Of a DNA stretch of 64,000 nt, positions 22,333 to 33,873 are shown piece by piece. Source of the stretch: Enchytraeus crypticus (taxonomy: Eukaryota > Annelida > Clitellata > Enchytraeida > Enchytraeidae). The stretch spans positions 372,001-436,000 of the forward strand of contig CAJHZI010000589.1 in assembly GCA_905160935.1 (NCBI GenBank), written 5' to 3'. Numbering within the stretch: position 1 is the stretch's first letter; each line of letters opens with the position of its first letter. The notes beneath the pieces are model-generated. The model made no database searches, was not told the DNA's origin, and saw only the letters and a program-made list of their open reading frames with translations. The translations under genes and the position numbers were made by a program.

Positions 22333-23008
22333 CTGATAGAATTTTGAATCTCCTAGATGTTTGTATCGGAACAGCTTTATATGTACATGTATGTTAATGC
22401 GTCAATACTGGCATTATCACAGCTGCTGTGAATAGCTCTGCAATGAATTGCTACTGAGGATAGTAGACGTAAATATTTGCTGTGGCTGTTGACGCTATCA
22501 TGTTGTTTTAGCTACAGATAAACTGTAGCCAGTAGTATTGTATTATATGAAAAAGGTTAGATACCTTAATGACATGTTCCACTTTTTCGGTCATTTAGTT
22601 ACCGTTACTTGGGTTACCTTTAGGCATAGCTTCGTCCTATAGCTCGGGATTTTGCCCTTAAGTATACGAGCTGTGTGTACGTATGCTAATGAGCTGGAAG
22701 CCTATAAAAGTCCGGCACTTAGTGTACGAAGGGATGATTATGATGGTTGGTCGAGAGTTCGGGCGGTTGGGTGTCATGGTTCTGTGAGCTCGATCACTAT
22801 CTTTATTACTGGGAGTCTGTTGTTGTCTCGTGGTGCTGCGTGGACGCCTATTGGCTCATTCATGTTCGGGGGTGGGTAGTTTCTGGCTGCTTCTACTGTA
22901 CATGTTTCTGTTTGATTTGTATTGGGTGTTTATGAACGTTTATTATGAACGATTTTAATATTGTATTCTTTATTTATGCATTCTTTGTGTATTAACAAGA
23001 ATTGAGCT
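22333..23008. other. No supported gene; GC-richer 22600-22900
   Basis: Contains a TATA-like element and G/T-rich sequence downstream of it. The two open frames present (75 and 62 codons) have unconvincing composition. A solo LTR or a minor promoter region is conceivable, but paired terminal repeats were not found. Confidence 0.3.
22703..22710 (+). promoter_or_regulatory. TATA-like element
   Basis: TATAAAAG in an otherwise GC-richer setting, with GTCCGGCACTTAGTG about 10-25 nt downstream. No supported gene follows, so its function is a guess. Confidence 0.2.
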
Positions 23009-24379
23009 GCCAAGAACGCTTCTTATTCTTCTTCTTCTTCTTATCGTGTCCTTATACAGCATTAATCCAGCGTCTGACACAATTTCTCGCCCGATCATTG
23101 AACTCTCTGAGATCCTCACGCTTGACCCCATCACCGGTCAAGTTGCAGTTCATCAAATGGTCAATGTCCTCCTCCTCCAGGCCGCATTCACATACTGTAG
23201 AACCATTATAATAACCCCATCGGCTCATTGCAACCTTTGTCCGACCGACCCCTGTCCTAAATCTATTTAAGCATAACCACGTTCGTCGATCCTCATCGCA
23301 CCCACACGGAAGACTCTCTGACGCTTCTACACATATTTTATCCTCTGGAACTGATTGGAGATGTTTTCTCCACATCTGGAGGCGAAATTGCTCCACTGGC
23401 TGAGTTAGTGGCGACACTGAATTTAAGAAGCTGTGCCTTGATTTGAGTCGCCATCTCCGAGGATTTTCACCATGTAATGGATGTCGTTGATCCTGTTCTT
23501 GTCTACTTCTTTCAGCTTGGCTAGCGACATTACGTCTGATGGCTGGTGGTGCTATGCCAGAGAGTAAGTACAGACTGCCCTTACTTGTTGGTTTCAGGCA
23601 ACCTGTTATATGACGACACGCAGCATTAAGAGCACTGTCAATTATATGGGCATGTGTGGAGCGACCCCAAACAGCGCAGGCATACTCAGCGCTAGAGTAG
23701 CAGAGGGCCAATGCTGTGGAGCGTATTGTGTTGGCCTTTTGCACCCCAGTGAGTGTTCGCCAGTTTTCCTAATATTGAATTTCATGTACTGACGTTTGCC
23801 TTCGTCTTTCCTACATGCTGCTTGAAACTCAGAGTCCTATCTAAAGTTACACCAAGGTATACTGGGTGTGTACAGTGTTGTAGTTCTACACTTTCCCATG
23901 TAACTTTAAGCTCCTTATCCTTATTTCTTAAATGAAAGGCGCACACTTGTGTTTTGGTAGGATTAGGTTTTAGGTGATTTTCCACATAATATACCGACAG
24001 TGATGCTAGGACTTCATTTAGTTGTTTTTCAATGTCACTGAAATTCTTTGACTGATATGCAGAATAGTTGTCATCAGCATAGATGAAACTTCTGGTATTC
24101 TGCATAATTGGCTGATCATTCGTATAGATGTTGAACAGACTAGGAGCTAAAACACTCCCTTGAGGAAGACCATTCTGCTGCTTCCTCCATCGGCTCTTTG
24201 GGTGACCTCCCAGTTCAACATAGAATCGACGATTCTTTAGGAGTTGTTGAATGAATTTAGTCAATTTACAGTCCTTCGTTATGTTGTACAACTTGGTGAT
24301 GAGTCGTCTATGGCATACAGTGTCGTATGCAGCTGACAGATCTACAAATGCAATCCATACCGGTAAGCCAAGAACGCTT
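23009..24379 (-). mobile_element. LINE I with 13-bp target-site duplication
   Basis: GCCAAGAACGCTT occurs at 23009-23021 and 24367-24379 and flanks the element (23022-24366). On the minus strand the RT begins at motif A (WIAFVDLSAAYDTV), so it is 5'-truncated there. It continues with motif B (GLPQGSVLAPSLFNIYTND), the catalytic FIYADD box and KPNPTKTQ. A TGA near 23784 and a frameshift near 23745 separate this from a second frame (23744-23052): STALALCYSSAEYACAVWG, ITGCLKPT and CECGLEEEDIDHLMNC. The 3' tail is (GAA)n. It is a jockey/CR1-type element, inactive through truncation, a nonsense codon and a frameshift. Confidence 0.88.
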
Positions 24380-24389
24380 ACCGGTATGG

Positions 24390-24761
24390 CTTGCCCTTAT
24401 TCCATCCTTGATGGGACTGATGCTGATCCGAGTGCTACCCAAGTTTAAACTAAATTCCTTTATAAATATGGATGAAAATTTGATGTTGATGGACATTGGA
24501 CACACTCATCGTTGCTCTCTTTAGTACATATTATTCGTAAGAAGTGATTTGGTTCTCAGCTCCATAATAATAACGACCTGAGTATTGAGCTCTGAGAACA
24601 AATAAAAGTAGCATATTTTGTTGTTAAGAAGCGAAAAATGTCATATCTTATATAAAAATTATGTATGTAATTATTAGCTGGTAAGTGTGGATAAGTAAAT
24701 AATCGTTACTTAACAAATGAAAGGTGATGTCATTTTAGTGGGTCTCTATATAGTGTTCTGC
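24390..24761. other. No supported gene
   Basis: AT-rich; open frames of about 65 codons near 24308-24524 are uninformative. Confidence 0.4.
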
Positions 24762-24990
24762 CAAGTGCCAGTGCCACGGTAATTATTCCTACTCATATGT
24801 TTGTTTTAGGCTGCTTAAAGAGCACTCTGCCGTTTCACTGCTTAATCTCTTAACAAATGGCTATGCTTTATCCACACCTTAATGTAGCCAATCCATTGAG
24901 TAACCATGTCAAATGGCTTCTGAGGTGGTTTCCCGTTGCCTTAATAGGTTCTTGCTTAATCGCCTCTTCGGGGTCTCGGACAACAACACA
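24762..24990 (-). mobile_element. SINE C-related copy, diverged
   Basis: The minus strand includes AGGCAACGGGAAACCACCTC, AGAAGCCATTTGAC and GATAAAGCATAGCC-type strings, and CTGGCACTTGGCAG at the 3' end. The order matches family C, but internal segments are missing. Confidence 0.6.
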
Positions 24991-25789
24991 GGATATTTTA
25001 TTGTTATAATATTATGCCATAAGTAGACATTCTAAATAAATAAATTCCCTCTTGCTTGATTAAATTCAGTTGAAATATGTCTGCAAAAGATCCACAATAT
25101 AAAAATTTGCTTAAGTCCGCAAGCCGACAGATAAAAAGCGGCAACTATAGCGAGTTGTTGAAAACTTGGAACGTTAAGTTCAAATAAAAGCTTGTTATGT
25201 TAGCTTGTTAGCATCATTTAAAATTCTAAATGTCGTGTTCTGAAGGGCCTACCTGCCATGAAGCACTCAGAGTCAAGTTGATAATGAGTTTTATGCTATT
25301 CTAAAAGTTTAATCTTTAAATCTGGAATCCCAAAGTTGTAGGCTCAAATATGCTTAAGCCGATTTAATATAGGCAGATTTAATCCGTCGATAGAGACTTA
25401 GGGAGAGACTAGATAGACCAATGCATGATTTACTATTATTTCTTACCAGCGCAGATGTTACTAGATGACTAGATGTTACTGCCCGTACAGTTGATGGCAA
25501 GATTTTCTATGGTGGCATGCAGACAGCGATGGGTAAAAATACAAGTGCGAGCGGAGAAATTGAAGGAAGAAAGCTAGTCCGAGCAACAGGATATCGCAGT
25601 CCAATAAGCATGAGAGAGAGAGAGAGCGAGTGAGGGGAGGGGGTGGACAGAATGAAGGAAAGAGAACCGAGATCAATGATCTAATGAGAAGCGACATTAA
25701 TATTAATGGTTCGGAGAAGTTTAGTTGAAATAGGAAAGGGAATGGAAAGTCTCGCTCTTCTGGAGTGTTACAAAACCTTAAAGCTGATG
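24991..25789. other. No supported gene
   Basis: AT-rich with a short (GA)n run near 25612-25630; nothing coding recognised. Confidence 0.4.
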
Positions 25790-25850
25790 TTAACGTCAGT
25801 TTCGTCTTTCAAAAATGATATCAGTGGAGGGCGACCCCACTAACTGTAGA
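25790..25850 (-). mobile_element. SINE A core fragment
   Basis: The minus strand reads CCACTGATATCATTTTTGAA, then GACGAAACTGACGTTAAC. Core only, head absent. Confidence 0.55.
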
Positions 25851-25954
25851 TAAGGCTGCAATTAAGAGAAAATTTATTTGTCGGTTAATTGCATTTTAGA
25901 GAAAACTAGGTGCACGAACGACACAGTGGTTTCACTGTATCGTTAATGGAATCG

Positions 25955-26030
25955 CATTGTCCCTGACATTGCCTTATGGCGAGGAACCGGACGTTAAATT
26001 ATTATTGATTGATCGATTGATTGTCTTCCA
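25955..26030 (+). mobile_element. Family D SINE fragment
   Basis: CCCTGACATTGCCTTATGGC, then GAGGAACCGGACGTTAAA, then an ATT and GATT microsatellite tail. Nearly identical core to 6873-6960. Confidence 0.65.
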
Positions 26031-29000
26031 AATCTGCTATATTCATACACGTCCGTTACTTATTCCAAACAGCAACTTGTTCATCTTAATGCATGCTGGA
26101 AACCGAAGCCTGCTTTCATTCCACTATATAACTTAGCAGTAAATACAATGGAAAATCACCTCATGCACCTTGTTTATCCTCAGCATAGGATTTCGCTAAG
26201 TTATGGTGAAGTCTAAATCTTTACACCAGGAGAAAACTCTTAGACGATAGCTGCTTCTCTTTAGAGCGTTAAATCAGACAGTGAATAAGAATATGTTCCT
26301 TGAATTATACATTAAAACAAATAATAAATAGAAAAGATGAACTAACTGAATAGTATTTAGGCCTATACTTGTGTTCGCATGTTTGGATGATTTACCTTTC
26401 ATAGATCTACCGACAGCATGAAATGCTTTAAACATAAACACTGAATTGTCATTTCTTTGAGAAGATCTTCAAAATGATACATCCGCTTCAATGACGAAAG
26501 AGGATGAAATCTCACAGAACCACGCAAGCGAGAAAATAACTGGTTATTCGGGGGAAAGATAAATGGCAGAAGAAATTGAAATTGAGAGAGGGAAGGAGAG
26601 AGACAGAGTAATGCAAAGTGAAAAGAATGCAAGCGCGAAAGTGTGACGAAACGGACGATGATGCAAGTGATGATGAAGGTGAGTTATGATCAAGAAATAA
26701 GTAGCTTGGATGTGTATGTACTACTAATATACATGTATCTTAGTTAGAAGAGAACGGTTTAGTGACGAAGTATTATTAAGGTTTTTAGCTTGTTACAAAA
26801 TTGTCAAATGTTGAAGTTTCTTAAAGAATTCTTATTTGTATTTATAACACATTATAGAGGTCATGAATGCGTACTGACATAAATAGAGTGCAAAATATAA
26901 AACATATACACATTTAATATTCAATTATCAGTTTTCAAGCACATAGATTTACACTCTATATACAATGACCAGACAAGCATCCTCGCAGCAAGAACTCAGT
27001 TGTTCGGTTATTTATAGCTATTTTGTCATCAATTGTAAAAAAGGCGTTAGATGAGGAAATTTTTAACGTACTCTACTATAATTTGATAAAGTAATATGAA
27101 ACTGTCTTTTCCACAATTACTTTAAAATTCATTAAAAAAATCGAAATTAAAAAACCTAGTGAGTACATTTGTACATAGTGCATAGTGTACTATGATAATG
27201 TACACGTCATGTGTACACAAGCATATCTTGGTTAAATGCTAATATGATGCTACTGCACTTATGACTTATTGTATTATTTTGACATCTGTATTAATGAATC
27301 TTTGGATTGCAGCCTCGGCAACATTTGCCAAGAGTTTTTATCTCAAACTTATTATTTGTGCGTTTAAAAAATTGGTTAGAAAAAAGGAAACATTAAACAG
27401 AGAAAGGCGTTTCTGCTTGTTTATGGCATTGAATATGAGCTATCTGACTTAGATGACCGAAGGATACTGTATTGATTGAAGACGGCTCCCGATGAGATGC
27501 TGATTCGTTTTATCATTTCTTCGTATCGGCAAAACTCAATAGAACTCAGCTAAAAGAACCCATGTAAGGCTGAACATGAAGGAAATCTAGGCAGAATACA
27601 CGTTTCCTTGAAACACCACTGAGTGGGGGACAGAAAAGAATAAATATTTCTGAAAAGCAAAGGTTGGTGGACGCAAAGTATTAGATGAGAAGAGACAGTG
27701 CGCACTAGAAAAAGTAGTTATTAAGCAACTAAGCAAAGTATAACTATATATAAACTAGGAGGACAATGAAGATAGAGCGATAACGACATGAGATGTTCAC
27801 GAAGAGGAAGAGTGTGACCGTATAAAAACAGAGAAAAGAAACATACAGGCAAATTCAGCACATCGCGTGTTTGCAAGTAAGAATTAAATACGTGCAGCTG
27901 GTTATAGAGGCTAGAAATTATTTTTATAACGGTATACATGAAATGACGTAATCGAAAATAGGTTATCAAGTTGATTATTCGAATAACCCCTTGACCCCTT
28001 CGAAATTTGAATATAAATCAAATTAAACACCAATTATTGTAAAAGGCGACAAAGCGTAAAATGAGGAAATCAGTGAGATTGACAATACGAGCACATCTGC
28101 TGATGTTTAACAAAATTTTCCATAGGGAAATATTTCTAGAAACATTTATGTGCACTGTACAGTGTGCGTTGAAAAATTTGTAACATTTGTGTAAAGTGAA
28201 AAAGATATTTAAAACTTAAAGAACTCGAGAGCATAGAACTACTTTCCTAGTACTGAGTTTGTGTTACATGTATAATAGGTTAAATTGCATGAACAATTTA
28301 TTGAGGGGGAACAAAAATTAATTAATTAAAATCACTCTTTTGGATTTAAATAATCCTAACACTAGTTTTACCTTAATACCATTATGTTTAAGGACAAAAG
28401 AAAAGCTAGTTAGTCCAAGTAAACTTTAAACCTGCAAATGTAAGTAGAGAGAATTCTCAAACTGAAACTGTAAGTAAATATAAAATATAAAACTCGAAGA
28501 CTAAATAATTTCTTAAACTAAAACTTGAAATAGAAGAATCATAAATGATAACTGTAAGTACATGAAAAGAGATTTTAAAACTTTAACTCTAAACTGAAAT
28601 AATTCTGGATCGAATAAGTGCAGGAAATAAATTTCTTTTATAGAAAAATGCGAGACAATTAACAATCCATTATTTGATGAATCAAATACATATTTAATGT
28701 ATTTGAATATTTGTTGCTTTTTGTATGTTTTTTTATTTTGAATTATTTGCAATTAATTATTACCATATCATTGCTGCCATTCATTTTGTTTTGATTTATA
28801 TATTTTCCTCGTACAAATAGAAATTTGTTATGAAGCTAGAATGTGACATTTTCATTGCCGTTATTATTTAGCAGTAGTATCTTGAATTATGCGAATAAAC
28901 TACAACTAGCCTGCTAATGGATGATTAGTACGCGATGACATGTAAATCATCAAATCCGCTGCGATTGTCGATAAACTGTCCACGATATGGATTCGCTCGA

Positions 29001-29702
29001 ATGAGTGAAAGCTCTTGTAGGGGAATTGGGTTTTCTCATTTGACTTGCTAATTAAGAGGGCCGACTGGGGGCTTAGAATGATTGTATTGATGTAATGAGC
29101 GGAGAGGTATAGAATGGGGATTCCATTGGGTCCGTAAATTAAATTATCTATCTACATCATATCTCTGCCATGTTGAGGAAGAAACACGGGTGTTTACGAT
29201 TCTGATTATGATTCTCTCTGAACCAAAATCATAATCCTATCTGTTTTGTTTTTCTGAGCTTTTGGTTTCTTAGTGGTTTTGTTTTTAAAGGTTCTAATTG
29301 ATGTTGCTTAATTAAGTTATAGACTTCCTCATTACGCTATGCCATACAGATGGGGAGAACTTTCTTGTAGATCACCTGGATGTAAGTAATTCTGGCAGCA
29401 ACCTTCTCAATAGATTTAACTATTAGACATAATGAAATATTTTTCATCTTAAAACATTTATGGCAGTAATTTAATCACTTTTACATCAAGTGATTTCGAT
29501 ATTTTTCAATTTAAATTAGTCATTACTAGATAATAGATATATACTCTTTGAGTTGAATACTAAAACTCTGCGTTCTTGGTTGTGAGATTAAGAATTATGT
29601 AATTTAGAATTTGATAAAATTGAATTGTAACTAGTTTCTGAATTAACAACTATTAAATGAATAATATAATAAATAACAGGAACGACAGTTACTGTAGTTC
29701 AA
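26031..29702. other. No supported gene, 3.7 kb
   Basis: The emptiest long stretch of the window: strongly AT-rich with only short open frames (63-82 codons). I see no family signature, tRNA-like box pair or convincing exon in it. Unrecognised ancient repeats cannot be excluded. Confidence 0.4.
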
Positions 29703-29876
29703 ACAAACAACTCATACTGTTGCAGATCGGCTTGCTTCATCTCAAAGCTCCATTTTAGTTAGGTTGTCCTACATTAGGCAATAGGCACCTCTATTGTGCC
29801 TAATGTAGGACAACATAACTAAAGATGGAGCTTTGAGATGAAACAAGCCGATCTGCAACAGTTTGAGTTGCTTGTC
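29703..29876. repeat. Large foldback, ~80-bp arms, ~6-nt loop
   Basis: Starting from AACAACTCATACTGTTGCAG, the left arm is matched by its reverse complement ending CTGCAACAGTTTGAGTTGCT. The arms pair at roughly 90 percent and meet around GCACCT near 29787. Mismatches and a 2-nt indel show the arms have aged. The right arm is also the 3' end of the minus-strand open frame at 30207-29800. Confidence 0.85.
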
Positions 29877-30207
29877 CATGGTAGAGCAATCGGCTGAAGT
29901 ATAGGCCTAGTGGCTCCTTTGAACCAAAATTCCAGTTTACGGGGTGGGTCATGTTTTGATATGTAGTTCTATTCTCATATCTGCTGGGAATCCCAAGGCA
30001 TCCATGTTCATCAGGTAAGATAGCAAATATTTGCCGTCTTACCTGAATACCCCAAATAGCGTCTTTTAATTGTGAAACCATACCCTGTAAACAAAAAGCG
30101 CGAAGAACGTCCACGCAGGTGTTAAGATCAATGGAAAGACTCGGATTAGAAAAGCTCGCCGCTCTATTGTGAGACGCAACGCGCAGCGGATGCTGAGACG
30201 CTGACAC
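29800..30207 (-). CDS. Candidate short gene or exon, unrecognised
   Basis: A 135-codon minus-strand frame has no domain I recognise. Within it, TTTTTGTTTACAG|GG at 30085 is a strong acceptor and ATTCAG|GTAAGA at 30043 is a strong donor. They bound a 42-nt in-frame stretch encoding GMVSQLKDAIWGIQ, which could be a microexon. If that is right, the rest of the frame is intron and the true gene is spliced differently. The 3' 75 bp is one arm of the foldback. An RFX-like site and a TATA-like element lie just upstream. Coding status is uncertain. Confidence 0.3.
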   Translation of the reverse strand: MSASQHPLRVASHNRAASFSNPSLSIDLNTCVDVLRAFCLQGMVSQLKDAIWGIQVRRQIFAILPDEHGCLGIPSRYENRTTYQNMTHPVNWNFGSKEPLGLYFSRLLYHGQATQTVADRLVSSQSSIFSYVVLH

Positions 30208-30218
30208 CTCAGCGAGTC

Positions 30219-30266
30219 TTATTATATGCGAGCCGAGTCGGAGTAGATTAATCGTTGCCTAGCAAC
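30219..30266 (-). promoter_or_regulatory. Possible promoter: X-box plus TATA
   Basis: GTTGCC-T-AGCAAC at 30254-30266 fits the RFX X-box consensus (GTNRCC, 0-3 nt, RGYAAC). TATAATAA lies at 30226-30219 on the minus strand, about 28 nt nearer the candidate exon. Both occur in a local GC-rich patch (30100-30300) unlike the surroundings. Confidence 0.35.
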
Positions 30267-30269
30267 GGA

Positions 30270-30739
30270 CTGGAGCAGTCCACATACCTCATCAGCGCAT
30301 TTTAATCCGAATATTTTCTCGACCACCCGATTATATTACAGATCATAACAAAGAACCAGGTGGGCACCCAACAAACACTGGTTGCCTGCTCCAGCTACTG
30401 TACATGTGTATACAATATATTGCACCCATAGCTTGAACATAAACCTACACATATTATGCAATCGCATGCATATCATAACATAACAACATAGATATTCATA
30501 GTACTTATACCGCAGTAATAACACAAGCGCATATATAGATGGCATTACGTCATATCACTGGCCTAATCATTACTTAAATTAAGTACATAAGTAATATAGG
30601 TATATACTTGGTCTTTGTACTGGCCAAAGATTAAAGAGCGTATCACTTATGAGACGCCTTCGTTAATCTGTATGTCTATGACCACATTTGGAAAAGTTGT
30701 ACGTCTCATTTTTTTAAAGTAATTCAGCCTTCTGTTACT
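30270..30739. other. No supported gene
   Basis: AT-rich; a 69-codon minus-strand frame at 30336-30545 is not convincing. Confidence 0.4.
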
Positions 30740-31350
30740 CGGTCTACTAAATTAATTAGACTTGTGAGACATAGCTTAATCGTTCTTTCCAGCATGCTAC
30801 ACCGCAGATCTGGCTGGAATTCTCTTCCTTCCACTCTTTATAAGTCTTCTTTTAAATTTTATTCGGATTTTGCTTTCCTATGAGCAGTTCCATTGGCCGT
30901 TGAAGACCCACCTTTTCATTTTTATTTCCATCCTGTGGATGAGAAGCGATGAGCGCGTAAGCCTCCGTCTTTAATTTCCTTTATGTTTGGACTGGTTTTA
31001 CAGATTCATACCAACGTCAGAAAGGGCATTCGGTTGGTGAGCGCCTAGGCTCCAGAGATTTCTACAAAAATTTAAACGAATGGAAAGGTCTCAAATAGGG
31101 GATTGGCTGGTGGTGTGGTGTATGACAGAGAGGATTTGAGGCAGTCTATTCGTATCATGACCCTAGTTAAACTGGGATTCAAGGGAGGATGATGATGATG
31201 ATGATTTGGACTGGTTTTCTGGATTTTGGAATTTGCACCGCTTTTATCTACTTTTTTCTTATCGGCTCGGATTTGTCTCAATAATGCTCGATGTTGCCAT
31301 GGAAGACAGTAGCATTCTAATTGTTGTTATGTTGTGTAACTTGTGTTATG
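30740..31350 (+). mobile_element. LINE J 3' region, interrupted by SINE B
   Basis: CTTTCCAGCATGCTACACCG, CAGATCTGGCTGGAATTCTC and GAGCAGTTCCATTGGCCGTT correspond to the C-terminal coding end seen at 52500-52640. The 3' UTR strings TTTGGACTGGTTTT, AATTTGCACCG, TTTGTCTCAAT and GACAGTAGCATTCTAATTGT follow, but only after a 205-bp SINE B insertion. Confidence 0.75.
30986..31218 (+). mobile_element. SINE B nested in LINE J, 14-bp TSD
   Basis: TTTGGACTGGTTTT occurs at 30986-30999 and again at 31205-31218. The enclosed DNA starts at CAGATTCATACCAACGTCAG, so it lacks the GTGTTGTGTCCGGG head of 60303. It carries AAAGGGCATTCGGTTGGTGA and GACCCTAGTTAAACTGGGAT, and ends in (GAT)n. This is a 5'-truncated retroposition event. 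Confidence 0.88.
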
Positions 31351-32635
31351 TTGTATAATTATTAAGCCTAACTCGTATTACAGCAATTACATTATTTCTT
31401 TGAATTTCTAGTAAGTTCGCTCAGAAATCTAACTCGATAATTATGTGGCTCATGTTCTGTCACTTAAAATTTTATGACCTTATCTGATTATGAATATTAA
31501 TCATTGTTTAATTGGTGAACATATTATTATTGACCACTGCCTACAAAAAGCTATTCAGGCATCCACCAGCGATGACTAAAATTCATGAACTTTAAGGACA
31601 TATTGTCTCAACGGAGATCATCTTCGAAATAATCAACAATGAACTTTAGTTCCCTATCACGTAAAAGATATTAGATGCTAAACTAATTTTTGTGTCCTCT
31701 GTAAACAGTTGAAAAACAGTTATTTGGTCTCTTCCATAAAAGGATTTGATGACATTTATTAGTCTTCAATGAAAAAAAACATGTAAATAATCTTCATCTT
31801 CTTTAAACTCCCTATCTTCAGTTCCATAGTCTAGTATTCGAAGAGAGTCTATAAATAGATAGGATACCACAAACAATGAGCTTTCTATTCAGCTTGTATA
31901 ACAAAATTAACCAACATGTTTAGAAATGACATATATTTAAGCCTATTTAAATTGCAGCTCTTTTATAAAATTATAATGATTTCTATTTAGTTATTACTTA
32001 TCTAGAACGTTACCTACTTGTACATTAGGTATCAATTGCAGAAGAATAGCAAATATATTGATCGTGATGTAATATACAGTAAATTCACAGCACCCTGTAT
32101 CATCAAGATGAGAGCATCAATGCGTTAATGTAATAGTCGTGTCCTTATTAGGCCTACTATTATCGCGTTTGAACGTTTCGTATTTAAGATCAATTCTAGA
32201 CAATAGAAAATACCTTGATAAATTAAAGAAAATTTCTCTATGCTACTTCCCGGGTTGTAATTCGCAATAATGAGCTTTTTTGGATAATCATGATATACAT
32301 GTATACCGTGTATACCGCTTAGAAGTAATGCAATGTTAGTATTTTCTGGACTAATCAGTTTAAAAGCAACGATTAGAGATGTTGGCGAGCTTTAAATTTC
32401 TGATTCAATAATTAATATACAATACGTGAACATATTTATCATAAACTCCCAACTACGCGTAGCTCATTGAATGACAAAATCTTCGTAACTGGCATAATAT
32501 TAATTGACGCTTCTTAACAACTACTATTTTTATTTTATGTTTAAAGTAGGACTATACTGTTTGTGCTTATTGCTATGCCATTGCATTTTAATATATCGTA
32601 TCGATCTGCCGTCAACAGATTGTTGTGAAATAAAC
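31351..32635. other. No supported gene
   Basis: AT-rich, nothing recognised. Confidence 0.4.
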
Positions 32636-32639
32636 GAAG

Positions 32640-32778
32640 ATAATACTACTAATAATAATAATAATAAAGATTCAGGACAATATCACCCCCTGCGGCAATC
32701 AGTAACGTTAAACTTTCAGCGGACAAAGTTAAAATACCACCATGTGGATTGACTACGGAAAAATGATTTTGCTGTTAA

Positions 32779-32818
<40 letters not shown>

Positions 32819-32834
32819 TAATAATAATAATAAC

Positions 32835-32870
<36 letters not shown>
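32640..32870. repeat. (AAT)n microsatellites
   Basis: A short AAT run at 32645-32664 and a long one at 32780-32870. About 115 bp of non-repetitive DNA lies between them. Confidence 0.95.
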
Positions 32871-33198
32871 CTTTCTCGACTAGCAATGCCAGTCTGTCGT
32901 GCATTGCTGCTGGCTCTGCTAGAGGCCGCTGCTACTGGAAAGATGCAGAAACACGTCGACATCTCCTCCAGTTATATCTTCTTGCCTATTGCCTGTGACA
33001 GGTTGTGAGACACTGGGCCCCATCGACTCTTTCGCCTCAGATTTCATAGACGAATTGGGTAGAAGAATCAGCGCAGTCACAGGAGATCAGCAAGAAAAGT
33101 CATTTCTGTGGCAGCGTCTATCAATTGCACTCCAGCCCTACAATGCTGTCTGCTTTCGATGCATATTCGCTGATGCATCTTCTCAGATATACTTTTAA
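32871..33198 (+). mobile_element. Retrotransposon polyprotein C-terminus, frameshifted
   Basis: The frame from 32880 reads LPIACDRL and stops. The next frame gives ETLGPIDSFASDFIDELG, RRISAVTGDQQ and FLWQRLSIALQPYNAVCFRC. The pattern ETLGP, F..ELGRRI, TGD, F..QRLSIA.Q..NA is one I know as a recurrent C-terminal signature of invertebrate reverse-transcriptase-like ORFs. The frame break is explained by ~10 extra nucleotides around TGTGACAGGTTGTGA (32993-33008), a small near-tandem duplication. Not a cellular gene. Confidence 0.65.
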
Positions 33199-33304
33199 TA
33201 TTTCATAAGAATAATCAGAAATAGCTGATAATTAATTATTTTATTTTATAATAATAATAGTTTATAATAATAATAAAAATAAAAATATTATATATATATT
33301 TATA

Positions 33305-33715
33305 AGTAAATGGACTATAAGGAAGGAAGACATGGATATTGACCTTAAGGAAGGAAGATATTAGGAAACTAGAGGCATTATAAATGTGGATTTGGAGAAG
33401 AATGGAGAGGATTAGCTGGACTCAAAGGGTTACAAATGAGGAAGTTCTGGAGAGAGTTGGTACAGTTAGACAGTTGATAAATCTATTAAGAAATAGGAAG
33501 AAGAGTTGGAAGGGAAACATTCTACGAGGGAAAGTCTATTAAAAGAGGTCATAGAAAGTAGAATAGAATGAAAGAGAGGCAGAGGCAGGCGGAGATTAGG
33601 TATGTTAGATGATTTAAAGATTCACTCATATGTGGACATGAAGAGGAAAGAGGAAGACAGAGAAGACTGGCGTCATATACCATGGACCTGCCAGTAAGCG
33701 TGCACTAAGAGAGAG
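33305..33715 (+). mobile_element. LINE H 3' end
   Basis: Matches 16480-16840 closely: TGTGGATTTGGAGAAGAATG, AGGATTAGCTGGACTCAAAG and GGTATGTTAGATGATTTAAA. It ends ATGGACCTGCCAGTAAGCGT followed by GCACTAAGAGAGAGA. Frame-broken. Confidence 0.85.
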
Positions 33716-33726
33716 ATATAGTACAT

Positions 33727-33873
33727 AATAATAATAATAATAATAGTAATAAGAGCAAACTTCTTATAGAAAAAGGAGTAATAATAACAGCCGTGCGGCG
33801 ATTCACCATGTATTGCTCGAATCGTTTTTTATAAAACCTCGGGTTCTTTACACCCGGGGTAAATAATAATAAC

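Noticed and set aside
22136..22347. Open frames of M-D-G-W repeats
   Set aside because: Translation of the (TCCA)n microsatellite.
22333..23008. Solo LTR of a retrovirus-like element
   Set aside because: A TATA box is present, but no paired TG...CA termini, target duplication or internal gag/pol were found.
32716..33008. Poly-Asn / poly-Tyr / poly-Leu open frames
   Set aside because: All are readings of the (AAT)n array; the downstream part is retroelement debris.
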